Below are positions 52,444 to 64,000 of a stretch of DNA of 64,000 nt, piece by piece. Under the pieces are notes generated by a model. The model saw only the letters and a list, made by a program, of their open reading frames with translations, searched no databases and was not told where the DNA came from. Position 1 is the first letter of the stretch. Every line of letters starts with the position of its first letter. Source of the DNA: an uncultured Oscillospiraceae bacterium (GTDB lineage Bacteria; Bacillota; Clostridia; Oscillospirales; Acutalibacteraceae); contig UQSH01000004.1 in NCBI GenBank assembly GCA_900543795.1, positions 1-64,000 of the forward strand. Direction: 5' to 3'. A program made the position numbers and the translations under genes.

Positions 52444-53455
52444 TTATTTCGCCTGCCTTTCTTTTGATATACGAAACGATAAGTCTTGAAACGCTCAAAA
52501 CATCATCTGTGCAAACAACCTCAACGGGTGTGTGCATATAACGAAGCGGAATTGAAATTAAGCCGCATTTAATTCCACCCTCGCAAAGGCTGATAACATC
52601 GGCATTTGTTCCCGTTTTGCCGTTCATAACCTCCGTTTGATAAGGTATATTTTCTTTTTCGGAAACATCAATTAATGTGTGTGAAATATTACTGTTCAGC
52701 GACGGAGAAATTCCTATCATAGCGCCCTTTGAAAGCTCTCCGCAATCCTCCTTGCTGCAATTCGGAGTATAACCGAAGGAAACATCAACTGCAATGGCTT
52801 CATCAATATTTTTTCCGAACGGTCCCGTTTTTGCACCTCTTGTGCCAACCTCCTCCTGAACGGAAAACATTGCCGTTATTTTAACGGGAAGTGATTTTAG
52901 CCCATCAAGCGCCAAAAGAACAGCTGCTGCTCCTGCTCTGTCGTCAAGGCAATTTGAAGCAACACAATTCCCGAGAAGAGTATCAAATCTTTTTCTGAAT
53001 GTAACTCTGTTTCCCGGGTTAACAAGCTTTTTTGCTTCATCGGCACTCAAGCCTATATCAACCGCAATCTCTGAAATTTCGGGAACCTTTTTACCGTCTG
53101 CATCCTTCATTAGATGCGGAGGAAGCGTTGAAATAACACCGAAAAGCTCCTTTTCTCCGTGAACCGTAACCTCACTTCCCAAAAGCAGTCGTCTGTCAAT
53201 TCCGCCTATATTGGAAATTTTCAAAAAGCCGTTTTCCGTAACAGAGGTAACGGCAAAGCCGATTTCGTCAATATGGGAATCAAGCAAAAAATGATAACCG
53301 CTTCCGAATGTGCAGAAAACATTTCCGAGTGCATCTGTTTGAACCTCGCCATAGGCAGACAAATAATCACGAAGCCGTTCGGCAATTTGTTTCTCTGCTC
53401 CCGAGGTGCAGGAGCAAGATGTTAAATCTTTAAGCAAATTAATAATATCCATCAT
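52436..53455 (-). CDS. M42 family metallopeptidase (second of a tandem pair)
   Basis: A 339-residue TET-type peptidase with LDSHIDEIGF, NCLDDRAGAAAVLLAL, FSVQEEVGTRGAKTG, AVDVSFGYTP and LRYMHTPVE. The domain order and length match the first copy. The start overlaps the MurD stop codon (ATGATG), so translation is probably coupled to murD. Confidence 0.92.
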   Translation of the reverse strand: MMDIINLLKDLTSCSCTSGAEKQIAERLRDYLSAYGEVQTDALGNVFCTFGSGYHFLLDSHIDEIGFAVTSVTENGFLKISNIGGIDRRLLLGSEVTVHGEKELFGVISTLPPHLMKDADGKKVPEISEIAVDIGLSADEAKKLVNPGNRVTFRKRFDTLLGNCVASNCLDDRAGAAAVLLALDGLKSLPVKITAMFSVQEEVGTRGAKTGPFGKNIDEAIAVDVSFGYTPNCSKEDCGELSKGAMIGISPSLNSNISHTLIDVSEKENIPYQTEVMNGKTGTNADVISLCEGGIKCGLISIPLRYMHTPVEVVCTDDVLSVSRLIVSYIKRKAGEINA

Positions 53456-54882
53456 TCTTCAAATCCGTTTACTAATTCTTTAAATTTTCTTCCTCTGTAT
53501 TCAAAGGTTTTAAACTGGTCAAACGCAGGACAGGCAGGACAAAGCGAAACTATATCTCCGCAAACAGCCTTATCCTTTGCAATATTCAGCGCATTTTCCA
53601 TTGTATCTGCTTTAACAATTTCAAGCGAACTGCCTTTATAATCGGGCGAGGATACAACCGCTTCATATATTTTTTCTGCCGTTGCGCCGTTTAAAACAAG
53701 AAGCTTAACCTTTTCAAGAATATACGGAACCATTTGGCTCATATCATTTCCCTTATCGGAGCCGCCGCAAATCATAATGATTTTTTGATTAAAGGCTTTT
53801 AATCCGCTTATAACCCTTGACGGAGAGGTTGCAATGGAATCGTTATAGTACTTTACGCCCTTAAACTCCCTTACAAATTCAATTCTGTGCTCAACGCCGC
53901 CAAAGGATTGCGCAATTTTTTTAATCGTTTCGGGCTTAACGAGTCCCCAAACGGCGCTTATTGCCGTGCAATAGTTTTCAACATTGTGCATACCGGGAAT
54001 TTTTATATCCGATTTATTCATAATAACGGTTTTGGACGAATTTTCAGAAAAAACAATATCTCCTTTTTCGTCCATATACGCACCGTTTTCAACAGGATGT
54101 TTAATTGAAAACTGATAAAGTCTTCCGCGAACATCATATCTCATATCGTGATAAACCCGTGAGCCGATTGAATAATCACAATCTGCATTTAATACAGTTC
54201 GGGCATCGGCACTTTGATAGATAAGAATATTTCTTTTAGCATCAACATATTCATCAAGACTTATATGATGATCAAGATGAGTGCTTTCAATATTTGTAAC
54301 AACGGCAATATCCGGCTTTGAAATCATATTGCCCATAGTTAAAAGCTGAAACGAGGAAAGCTCAACAACAGCCCAGTCATTTTCGGTTATTTCTTCAAGC
54401 GCAGGCATAAGAGCCCTTCCGATGTTGCCGCCGAGATAAACCTTTTTTCCTTCTGCTTCAAGCATTTTTGCAATAAGAGTTGTTGTTGTTGTTTTTCCGT
54501 TTGAGCCCGTTACGGCAATAATTTTTGACGGACAAAGACTGAAAAAGACCTCCATTTCCGTTGTAACCCTTTGGCCTCTTTCAATACATTCGCCTATCCA
54601 CTTATTTTGAAAAGGAAGTATGCCGTGCGAGCGAAAAACAATATCCATATCGGGAAGAACATCAAGATAGTTTTCTCCGAGAGAAAAATTAACTCCAAGC
54701 TCTTCAAGCCGTTTGCAAATATCGGCACCTATATATTCCTTATCCCGTTTATCACAGGCATAAACGCAAATACCGTGCTTTGCAAGCCATTCGGCACAGG
54801 GAGCATTTGCAACACCCATACCTACGAACGCAACCTTTTTATCTTTTAGAGAATTAAGATATTCTGTAACCTTGTCTGTCAT
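53452..54882 (-). CDS. murD: UDP-N-acetylmuramoylalanine--D-glutamate ligase
   Basis: Adds D-Glu to UDP-MurNAc-Ala in peptidoglycan precursor synthesis. It has 476 residues with AFVGMGVANAPCAEW near the N-terminus (UDP-binding domain), AVTGSNGKTTTTTLIAKML (ATP P-loop), NIESTHLDHH, and EFKGVKYYNDSIATSPS in the C-terminal domain. The ATG at 54882 is chosen because AAGGAG lies six bases upstream; the frame is open further back into the preceding gene. murD is here apart from the usual mur cluster. Confidence 0.96.
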   Translation of the reverse strand: MTDKVTEYLNSLKDKKVAFVGMGVANAPCAEWLAKHGICVYACDKRDKEYIGADICKRLEELGVNFSLGENYLDVLPDMDIVFRSHGILPFQNKWIGECIERGQRVTTEMEVFFSLCPSKIIAVTGSNGKTTTTTLIAKMLEAEGKKVYLGGNIGRALMPALEEITENDWAVVELSSFQLLTMGNMISKPDIAVVTNIESTHLDHHISLDEYVDAKRNILIYQSADARTVLNADCDYSIGSRVYHDMRYDVRGRLYQFSIKHPVENGAYMDEKGDIVFSENSSKTVIMNKSDIKIPGMHNVENYCTAISAVWGLVKPETIKKIAQSFGGVEHRIEFVREFKGVKYYNDSIATSPSRVISGLKAFNQKIIMICGGSDKGNDMSQMVPYILEKVKLLVLNGATAEKIYEAVVSSPDYKGSSLEIVKADTMENALNIAKDKAVCGDIVSLCPACPAFDQFKTFEYRGRKFKELVNGFEE

Positions 54883-54892
54883 TGTGTACTCC

Positions 54893-57708
<2,816 letters not shown>

Positions 57709-57735
57709 CTAAATATATTTTCACATTAATTTAAT

Positions 57736-57764
57736 ATTATATCAAAAAAATACATATTCTTCAA
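57736..57764 (-). promoter_or_regulatory. Sigma-A promoter of the ligA-to-addA operon
   Basis: Minus strand TTGAAG (57764-57759), a 17-base spacer and a perfect TATAAT (57741-57736), preceded by TGA to make an extended -10. The leader to the ligA ATG is about 30 bases. Confidence 0.85.
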
Positions 57765-57790
57765 TATCAATATATAAATTAATAAAGAAA

Positions 57791-57814
57791 AAACGGCAGA
57801 ATTAACTGCCGTTT
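57791..57814 (-). terminator. Terminator after tyrS
   Basis: A 9-bp perfect stem (AAACGGCAG at 57791-57799 with CTGCCGTTT at 57806-57814), a 6-base loop, then TTTTTTCTTTATT on the minus strand. It lies four bases after the tyrS stop codon and closes the dxs-to-tyrS operon. Confidence 0.88.
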
Positions 57815-57818
57815 ATAA

Positions 57819-59042
57819 TTAATCTAAAACAAATTTATGGAAAACCTTTTTGCCTTTTTTAATAACGACCTCATCTTCGAAGGCATTAATATCAACGGCG
57901 GCATAAGGATCGGTTACCTTTTCATCGTTAAGCGTAACGCCGCCCTGCTGAATAAGGCGTCTGCCCTCGCCCTTCGATTTAATAATTTCTGCTTTAAGCA
58001 TAAGGTCAAGAACTGCTATTTTTCCATCTGTAAATTCAGCTTCACATACGCTTGTTGAAGGCATATTCTCGCTGCTTGCACCTGCACCGAAAAGTGCTCT
58101 TGCCGCCTCCTGTGCCTTTTGCGCTTCCTCCTCGCCGTGAACAAGCTTCGTCAGCTCAAAGGCAAGTATTTCCTTTGCGGTGTTAAGCTGACTGCCTTCC
58201 CATTCGTCCATTTTTTTAATCTCTTCAAGAGGAAGAAATGTGAGCATTCTGATACATTTTAAAACATCTGTGTCTGCAACATTTCTCCAATATTGGTAAA
58301 ACTCAAACGGAGAGGTTTTATTTGGGTCAAGCCAAACAGCATTTCCTGCGGTTTTTCCCATCTTTTTGCCCTGCGAATCGGTAAGAAGCGTTATAGTCAT
58401 TGCATGAGCATCCTTGCCAAGCTTTCTTCTTATAAGCTCCGTTCCGCCGAGCATATTACTCCATTGGTCATCTCCGCCGAACTGCATATTGCAATCATAG
58501 TTTTTGAATAGGTGGTAAAAATCGTATGACTGCATAATCATATAGTTGAATTCAAGAAATGAAAGCCCCTTTTCCATTCTCTGCTTATAGCATTCTGCAC
58601 GAAGCATATTATTAACGGAAAAGCATGCGCCTACATCTCTTAAAAGCTCAACATAATTAAGATTTAAAAGCCAATCGGCATTGTTTATCATCAATGCTTT
58701 ACCGTCGGAAAAATCGATAAAGCGTTCCATTTGGCGTTTAAAGCATTCTGCATTATGATCTATATCCTCACGAGTCAGCATTTTTCTCATATCTGTTCTG
58801 CCTGAGGGATCACCTATCATAGTTGTTCCGCCGCCTATAAGCGCAATGGGCTTATTGCCTGCCTCTTGAAGCCTTTTCATAAGAGTTAAAGCCATAAAAT
58901 GACCTGCCGTAAGGCTGTCTGCCGTACAGTCAAAGCCGATATAGAAAACAGCCCTTCCACTGTTTACCATTTCTCTTATCTCGTCCTCATTTGTTACCTG
59001 AGCAATGAGCCCTCTTTCCTGTAATTCTTCGTAAATTCCCAT
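57819..59042 (-). CDS. tyrS: Tyrosyl-tRNA synthetase
   Basis: A 407-residue class Ic synthetase. It contains FDCTADSLTAGHFMAL (the HIGH-type site as TAGH), MQFGGDDQWSNMLGGTEL, and KKMGKTAGNAVWLD (KMSKS as KMGKT), then a C-terminal S4 RNA-binding domain. ATG 59042 is used because GGAGG lies five bases upstream. It has no T-box leader, as it lies within an operon immediately after recN. Confidence 0.96.
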   Translation of the reverse strand: MGIYEELQERGLIAQVTNEDEIREMVNSGRAVFYIGFDCTADSLTAGHFMALTLMKRLQEAGNKPIALIGGGTTMIGDPSGRTDMRKMLTREDIDHNAECFKRQMERFIDFSDGKALMINNADWLLNLNYVELLRDVGACFSVNNMLRAECYKQRMEKGLSFLEFNYMIMQSYDFYHLFKNYDCNMQFGGDDQWSNMLGGTELIRRKLGKDAHAMTITLLTDSQGKKMGKTAGNAVWLDPNKTSPFEFYQYWRNVADTDVLKCIRMLTFLPLEEIKKMDEWEGSQLNTAKEILAFELTKLVHGEEEAQKAQEAARALFGAGASSENMPSTSVCEAEFTDGKIAVLDLMLKAEIIKSKGEGRRLIQQGGVTLNDEKVTDPYAAVDINAFEDEVVIKKGKKVFHKFVLD

Positions 59043-59071
59043 ATTGTCCTCCGTTAAGACGCAAAAAGGCG

Positions 59072-60742
59072 TCAATTATCTATATTTTTTAAAAGCTCCT
59101 GTGCACTTTGCAAAAGAACGGGAGTTATTTCTATTCCTCCCATTATTCTTGCAAGCTCATTTATCCTGCCGTTATAATCAAGCAAGGTAACCTTGGTGTA
59201 GGTTCTCTCATTCTCAAAATCCTTTTGAATAAGAAAATGATAATCTGCAGCGGAAGCTATCTGCGCAGAATGTGTTACGGTTATAACCTGTGTGCTTTTA
59301 GAAACAGATTTAAGCGCAAGTCCGATTTTTCTGCTTGCTCTGCCGGAAACGCCCGTGTCTATTTCATCAAATATCAGAGTGCCGACCGTATCATTATATG
59401 CTATCAGATTTTTAATTGCAAGCATTATTCTTGAAAGCTCGCCGCCCGAGGCTATTTTTGAAAGAGGCTTCGGCGGCTCACCGGGATTTGTTGAAATAAG
59501 AAATTCTATTTTATCATATCCGTTTGATGATAAAATTCCTTTTTCAAAATTAACAACAAATCGGATTTTAGGCATATCAAGGTATTCAAGCCTTTCCTTA
59601 ACCTCTTTTTCAAATTTAACGGCAATGTCTTTTCTGATTTTGGAAATTTCATCGGCAAGGCATAAAACCCGAGAATATGCCTCATCATATTCCGCATTAA
59701 GGTCTTCAAGCGACTGTTCATCAAACAAAACAGCGTTTCTCTCCGCCTTTGCGGTTTCAAGATAAGCAAGCATTTCCTCTTCCGTTTCGCCGTATTTTTT
59801 GCTTAATTTGAAAAGGAAATCAAGACGCTCCTCGGTTTCCTCTCTCTCATTTTCGCTGAAATCAAGCACGGAAATTTCCGCTTCGATAATATCCTTAACG
59901 GTTTCGAGCTCATCGAAAACATTATTCATTACAGAGCTTGCTCTTTCGGCATTTTTTGAGATATGAGAAAACGCTTCAATCTCTCTGTTAGCGTCTGTTA
60001 AAGCTGTAAGAGCGCCTCCTTCATTCTCATTTCCGTTAATGCAGGAAAGAAGCGCAGAATAGGCATGAAGCATCGACTCGCAGTTTTCAATAGCCTTTTT
60101 CTTTTCAAAAAGCGCTTCGGTTTCGCCTATCCTTATATCTGCGTTTTCAAGCTCTTTAATTTGATAATCAAGCAGTTCAAGGCGTCTATCCTTTTCGTCC
60201 TCATCAACAGTAAGTGCTTTAAGCCTTCGCCTTATTGATAAAAGATTCGAAAATGCTTTTTTGTAATCGGAAACAAGCTCATCATTTTGAGCAAGCATAT
60301 CTATATATTTATAGTGATAATCGGGGTTTAAAAGTGCTTGGCTGTCGTGCTGACCGTGAATATTAACAAGCATTCTTCCGATTTCACGAAGCATTGAAAC
60401 AGTTGCGCTTCTTCCGTTAATTTTGCAGGTTGATTTACCGTCCTTGCTGATTTTTCTTGTTAAAAGCAAGGAGCCGTCCTCCTCTCCTTCAATGCCGTAT
60501 TCATCAAGAAGAGAACAGACATCTTGGCTGATATCAACGAAAAATGCACTAACAAATGCATAATCGGCACCGTGGCGAACAAGCTCCTTTGAGGTTCTTT
60601 CGCCCAAAATAGCATTGATTGAATCAACAACTATGGATTTGCCTGCACCTGTTTCACCCGTAAGCACATTAAGACCCTTATTAAATTCAATTTTTGCGCT
60701 TTCAATAACCGCAATATTTTCAATATTAAGAGTTTTTAACAT
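59072..60742 (-). CDS. recN: DNA repair protein RecN
   Basis: An SMC-like ATPase for double-strand-break repair. It has 556 residues: Walker A LTGETGAGKSIVVDSI at about residues 28-43, a long coiled-coil middle (about 155-360), an ABC signature LSRIMLAIK (in KIASGGELSRIM) and Walker B TLIFDEIDTGVSGRAS. The start overlaps the end of argR by 17 bases. In Bacillus, spoIVB and spo0A usually follow recN; here tyrS does. Confidence 0.96.
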   Translation of the reverse strand: MLKTLNIENIAVIESAKIEFNKGLNVLTGETGAGKSIVVDSINAILGERTSKELVRHGADYAFVSAFFVDISQDVCSLLDEYGIEGEEDGSLLLTRKISKDGKSTCKINGRSATVSMLREIGRMLVNIHGQHDSQALLNPDYHYKYIDMLAQNDELVSDYKKAFSNLLSIRRRLKALTVDEDEKDRRLELLDYQIKELENADIRIGETEALFEKKKAIENCESMLHAYSALLSCINGNENEGGALTALTDANREIEAFSHISKNAERASSVMNNVFDELETVKDIIEAEISVLDFSENEREETEERLDFLFKLSKKYGETEEEMLAYLETAKAERNAVLFDEQSLEDLNAEYDEAYSRVLCLADEISKIRKDIAVKFEKEVKERLEYLDMPKIRFVVNFEKGILSSNGYDKIEFLISTNPGEPPKPLSKIASGGELSRIMLAIKNLIAYNDTVGTLIFDEIDTGVSGRASRKIGLALKSVSKSTQVITVTHSAQIASAADYHFLIQKDFENERTYTKVTLLDYNGRINELARIMGGIEITPVLLQSAQELLKNIDN

Positions 60743-61190
60743 TTAATGCTTTCTCCAAATTGAGTGTAAATATCTGGGCTGCCTTTTCTGTTTTGCATAA
60801 AACAAAAATCGTATCATCGCCCGCAATAGTTCCGAGAACTCCTGCCCATTTCATTGAATCTATCGCCGCACAGGCTGCACCTGCCATACCTGAAAAGCAC
60901 TTAATGCAAACCGTGTTAAGCGCATAATCAATGCTTAAAATTGATTCGCTGAAAATGCCTGAGGCGTTGAATGAAAGCTCATCGGGATTTGATTTTATGC
61001 CTGTTGAATATATATATCTTCCCTCTTCGGAAAGCTCTTTAACAAGTCTTAACTCCTTAATATCTCTTGAAATTGTTGCCTGCGTTACCTCAAAGGCATT
61101 TTCTCGCAAAAGGCTTTGAAGCTCCTCCTGCGTTTCAACATTATTGTTTTTAATCAGCTCAATTATTTTTGCATGTCTTCTTTTCTTCAT
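60726..61190 (-). CDS. argR: Arginine repressor ArgR/AhrC
   Basis: A 154-residue regulator. The N-terminal winged helix has QATISRDIKELRLVKE. The C-terminal hexamerisation and arginine-binding domain includes GMAGAACAAIDSM and GTIAGDDTIFVLC. It controls arginine genes in response to arginine; none of those genes lie in this window. The usual neighbours tlyA and recN are near, with nadK in between. GGAGG is about 13 bases before the ATG, with GGGG closer. Confidence 0.95.
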   Translation of the reverse strand: MKKRRHAKIIELIKNNNVETQEELQSLLRENAFEVTQATISRDIKELRLVKELSEEGRYIYSTGIKSNPDELSFNASGIFSESILSIDYALNTVCIKCFSGMAGAACAAIDSMKWAGVLGTIAGDDTIFVLCKTEKAAQIFTLNLEKALNVKNS

Positions 61191-61210
61191 ATTCGCCCCG
61201 GCCCTCCTTC

Positions 61211-62068
61211 TTAAATTCTTCTTTCAACAATTTTCTTTTTAACTATTTCATAAAAATTATCCGGTTTAATTTTTATTAGGTGTGCTTTATATTCTGAAAG
61301 CGAAATTTTTACATAGCTGTTATTAGGTATTAAAACAGGCTTTTCTCCGTCGCAGGTCAAAACAGCATCGTTACTGACATCACTGCAAACAGAAATTATA
61401 AGACTGTTTTTAGAATTAACAACAATACTTCTGTCCATAAGCGAATGAGGACAGATTGAGGTTATAACAAAGCAATCAAGGTCGGGACTTAAAACAGGAC
61501 CTCCTGCGGCAAGTGAATAAGCCGTTGAGCCTGTTGGCGTTGAAAAAATAACTCCGTCTGCACGAACTCGAAGAAGCTCTCTGTTATCCGACTTAACATC
61601 AAAATCTATCAGCCTTGAAAAATCGCCGCGGGAAAGCACTGCGTCATTAAGGCAATGATAGGTGCTTTTAAGATGTCCGTTTTCAAAAACCTCTGCTTTT
61701 AACATAATCCTGTCATCAACGGTGTAATCACCGCTGACAACACATCTTAAAAGGCTTAATTCATTTTTTTCAACAGTACTTAAAAAGCCGAGCCTGCCAC
61801 CGTTAATTCCGAGAGCGGATTTGCCGTGAACAGCGGCATTGCGTGCAACCTTCATTGTTGTTCCGTCTCCGCCGACAGCAATTGCAATATCGCAAACTTC
61901 ATAAAGAACTTTCTCCTCGGCGAATTTGCAGCTCTCGCCTGCAAGCTCCTTTTGATATTCGTTGCTGAAATAAACAGTACAGCTTTCTTTATTTAAAACA
62001 TTTAATAAATTAAGTGCAATATTTTTTGCTTCACTTTTGCTTAAATCTGCAAATACTGAAAAAATCAT
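61211..62068 (-). CDS. nadK: NAD kinase
   Basis: Phosphorylates NAD to NADP. It has 285 residues with the GGDGTTMKVAR motif (conserved Asp), GRLGFLSTVE and the second-domain motif SRGDFSRLIDF, followed by TPTGSTAYSLAAGGPV. GAGG seven bases before the ATG overlaps the end of tlyA (4-base overlap). Confidence 0.96.
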   Translation of the reverse strand: MIFSVFADLSKSEAKNIALNLLNVLNKESCTVYFSNEYQKELAGESCKFAEEKVLYEVCDIAIAVGGDGTTMKVARNAAVHGKSALGINGGRLGFLSTVEKNELSLLRCVVSGDYTVDDRIMLKAEVFENGHLKSTYHCLNDAVLSRGDFSRLIDFDVKSDNRELLRVRADGVIFSTPTGSTAYSLAAGGPVLSPDLDCFVITSICPHSLMDRSIVVNSKNSLIISVCSDVSNDAVLTCDGEKPVLIPNNSYVKISLSEYKAHLIKIKPDNFYEIVKKKIVERRI

Positions 62069-62871
62069 TGTAATTCCTCGTGTGATTTTTTAACAAGTTG
62101 AACAGGATTAATTAATGAGTTTATTTCCGGATTTTCGGATTTTTTTAAATATACAAGGTATTCGATATTTCCCTCCGGGCCTTTCACGGGAGAAAATTCA
62201 AGTCCTTCTGCGGAAAAGCCGTTTTCAAGCGCAATTCCCAAAACCTTATTAACAACCTCAATATGAACATCGGCGTTGCGCACAACACCTTTTTTGCCGA
62301 CCTTTTCCTTGCCCGCCTCAAACTGCGGCTTTATAAGACAAACCGCTTCGCCGTTTTTGGAAAGAAGCTTATAAAGATTAGGCAAAATATGGCTTAAAGA
62401 AATGAATGAAACATCAACTGAGGCAAAATCAACAGGGTCCTTTATCTGCTCCTCTGTTACATATCTGAAATTAGTTCTTTCAAGGTTAACAACTCTTTCA
62501 TCGCACCTCAGCTTCCACGCAAGCTGACCGTAGCCAACATCAATCGAATAAACCTTAACCGCCCCGTTCATAAGCATACAATCGGTAAAGCCGCCCGTTG
62601 AGGCGCCCACATCCATACAGATTTTCCCGTTTAAGCTTATCGGAAATTGCTGCATTGCCTTTTCAAGCTTCAGTCCGCCGCGGCTGACATATTTTAAGGT
62701 GCTTCCTCTAACCTCGAGAACATCATCCTCTTTGATTTCGGTGCCTGCCTTGTCAACCCTTTGATTATTAACAAAAACCTGCCCGGCCATAATAATCGCC
62801 TTAGCTTTTTCTCTGCTTTGGGCATATCCTCTTTCAAAAACGGCAACATCAAGCCTGATTTTTTTAGCCAT
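62065..62871 (-). CDS. tlyA: TlyA family rRNA 2'-O-methyltransferase
   Basis: A 268-residue protein. The N-terminal S4 RNA-binding domain (KKIRLDVAVFERGYAQSRE and beyond) is followed by an FtsJ-like SAM domain with MDVGASTGGFTDCML and KPQFEAGKEKVGKKG. Homologues methylate ribose in 16S and 23S rRNA. It is sometimes called a hemolysin, but a role as a methyltransferase is the better supported one. It overlaps dxs by 8 bases. Confidence 0.94.
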   Translation of the reverse strand: MAKKIRLDVAVFERGYAQSREKAKAIIMAGQVFVNNQRVDKAGTEIKEDDVLEVRGSTLKYVSRGGLKLEKAMQQFPISLNGKICMDVGASTGGFTDCMLMNGAVKVYSIDVGYGQLAWKLRCDERVVNLERTNFRYVTEEQIKDPVDFASVDVSFISLSHILPNLYKLLSKNGEAVCLIKPQFEAGKEKVGKKGVVRNADVHIEVVNKVLGIALENGFSAEGLEFSPVKGPEGNIEYLVYLKKSENPEINSLINPVQLVKKSHEELQ

Positions 62872-64000
62872 TCAAAACCTCGTTAATTATAGACTGCTTG
62901 TCTAATTTATAAGAAATAATTTGCTTTTCAACGGGAGCCTGCTTAACAAATTCATCATTAACGGCAATATGACGGTATGAGCAATCCGCCGAAATCTCTT
63001 CAAGCATTTCTCCGAAAGCCTCGCCGATTCCGCCGCATTTTATACCCTCCTCAAAGAAGAAAGTCTTTTTTGCTTTTGAAGCAATTTTTACTGCTTCTGC
63101 GCTTATCGGCTTAATTTTGTTAAGCTTAATTACAAATGTGTTTTTAAGCTCTTCAAGAGCAAAAGCGCACTGCGCAAACTCTCTTCCGTAGGTTACAATG
63201 CAATTATCGGATTTATCGTCTCCGAAAACATCATAATCGTTTTTATTATAACTGTATTCAAAGGGAAGCTCAGGCTCTTTTCCGCGTGGATAACGAACCG
63301 CAACGGCTCCCTTGTCATGATAAATTCCCTTTCCGAGCATAAGTGCAAGCTCTTCATAGGTGCACGGAGCATAAATATTCATTCCCGGAACGGAATTTAA
63401 AAATGAGGTGTCAAAAATTCCTTGATGAGATTCGCCGTCCTCACCTACAAAGCCTGCACGGTCTATACCGAAAACAACCTTTAAATCCTGCAACGCAACA
63501 TCGTGTATAAGCTGATCGTAAGCCCTTTGCAAAAAGGTTGAATAAACTGCAAAAATAGGCACCATACCGTTTTTAGCAAGACCGCTTGAAAAGGTTACTG
63601 CGTGCTGCTCTGCAATGCCGACATCAAAGAATCTGCTTGGGTATTTCCGTGAAAAAGGAATTAAACCCGTTCCGTCTGCCATAGCGGCGGTTACACAGCA
63701 AATTCTTGAATCCTTTTCGGCAAGACTGCAAACAACCCTACCGAATGCCGACGAGAAATTATCGCCGCCTTTCTTTGGCTCGCCCGTTTCAATATCAAAG
63801 CTTCCGACACCGTGAAACATTGTTGGGTTTTGCTCAGCAGGATGATAGCCCTTGCCTTTAACCGTGTTTACATGAATAAGAACCGAATGAGAGTGCGCCT
63901 TAGCGGTTTCAAGAGCAGAGATAAGACTTTCCATATCATGCCCGTCAATCGGTCCGTAATAGCGAAAGCCCAAATCCTCAAAAAAGGTTGCGTTATGATA
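62864..64000 (-). CDS. dxs: 1-deoxy-D-xylulose-5-phosphate synthase, C-terminal part
   Basis: The visible 378 residues are the C-terminal part of Dxs, first enzyme of the MEP isoprenoid pathway. The reading frame runs off the right edge and would continue to the N-terminal thiamine-pyrophosphate domain. Visible motifs: FRYYGPIDGHD, VTAAMADGTGL, DVGIAEQHAVTFSSG (with the conserved Glu) and the C-terminal transketolase-like domain (YGREFAQCA). The TTG at 63973 is only an internal codon. Confidence 0.95.
   Translation of the reverse strand, partial: YHNATFFEDLGFRYYGPIDGHDMESLISALETAKAHSHSVLIHVNTVKGKGYHPAEQNPTMFHGVGSFDIETGEPKKGGDNFSSAFGRVVCSLAEKDSRICCVTAAMADGTGLIPFSRKYPSRFFDVGIAEQHAVTFSSGLAKNGMVPIFAVYSTFLQRAYDQLIHDVALQDLKVVFGIDRAGFVGEDGESHQGIFDTSFLNSVPGMNIYAPCTYEELALMLGKGIYHDKGAVAVRYPRGKEPELPFEYSYNKNDYDVFGDDKSDNCIVTYGREFAQCAFALEELKNTFVIKLNKIKPISAEAVKIASKAKKTFFFEEGIKCGGIGEAFGEMLEEISADCSYRHIAVNDEFVKQAPVEKQIISYKLDKQSIINEVLNG

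Noticed and set aside
59043..59075. Possible T-box or leader hairpin before tyrS (GACGC/GCGTC)
   Set aside because: Only a 5-bp stem in a gap of about 30 bases inside an operon; there is no room for a T-box.
59292..59765. Open frame of 157 codons on the plus strand
   Set aside because: It is antisense to recN; the composition is typical of a mirror frame.

Overview
The window looks like chromosome from a spore-forming, AT-rich, low-GC Gram-positive of the class Clostridia. An Oscillospiraceae/Ruminococcaceae gut-type bacterium is my best guess from gene order and protein character; the species cannot be named from the sequence. Evidence for sporulation is direct: spoIVA, a sipL-type gene and a 27-codon spoVM. 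Gene density is very high. Nearly every gene is on the minus strand, many overlap by 1 to 20 bases, and no rRNA, tRNA, CRISPR array, prophage or transposase gene was seen.

Layout, left to right. 1-2110: the 3' end of mtaB (tRNA methylthiotransferase), a glycoside-hydrolase-like lipoprotein, and two small plus-strand genes (zinc ribbon and DUF1294 membrane protein). 2141-5075: a spore-coat operon, sipL then spoIVA, with a candidate sigma-E promoter. 5236-18394: a long minus-strand operon in the classical Firmicute order yicC-remA-gmk-rpoZ-priA-def-fmt-(zinc metallopeptidase)-rsmB-rlmN-prpC-prkC-rsgA-thiN-(47-aa membrane protein)-spoVM. It starts at a good sigma-A promoter and ends at a strong terminator. 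18554-25492: an accessory locus with a giant secreted GH43/LamG protein of about 2265 residues followed closely by a 40-codon acidic peptide, under a perfect-consensus promoter. 25781-28278: a WYL regulator and a class B penicillin-binding protein.

28318-37062: a dense operon reading dnaG-rpoD-DUF896-dTMP kinase-DUF2156-GNAT-DJ-1-fthC-mltG-U32. 37228-40387: dgt, a plus-strand phosphoesterase, a 273-bp element with terminal inverted repeats flanked by TA, yigZ and rpmE. 40470-57699: an eleven-gene operon from ligA through murD, two M42 peptidases, a PLP lyase and a phosphohexomutase to addB-addA. 57819-64000: dxs (cut by the window edge)-tlyA-nadK-argR-recN-tyrS.

Most of the window is housekeeping: translation factors and RNA modification, the PrkC/PrpC signalling pair, cell-wall synthesis (MltG, PBP, MurD), replication and recombination repair (DnaG, PriA, LigA, RecN, AddAB). 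The parts least explained by known biology are the two micro-genes after thiN, the giant surface protein with its trailing peptide and operator-like repeats, the TA-flanked Y-shaped element, and a hairpin that would bury the ribosome-binding site of the penicillin-binding protein.
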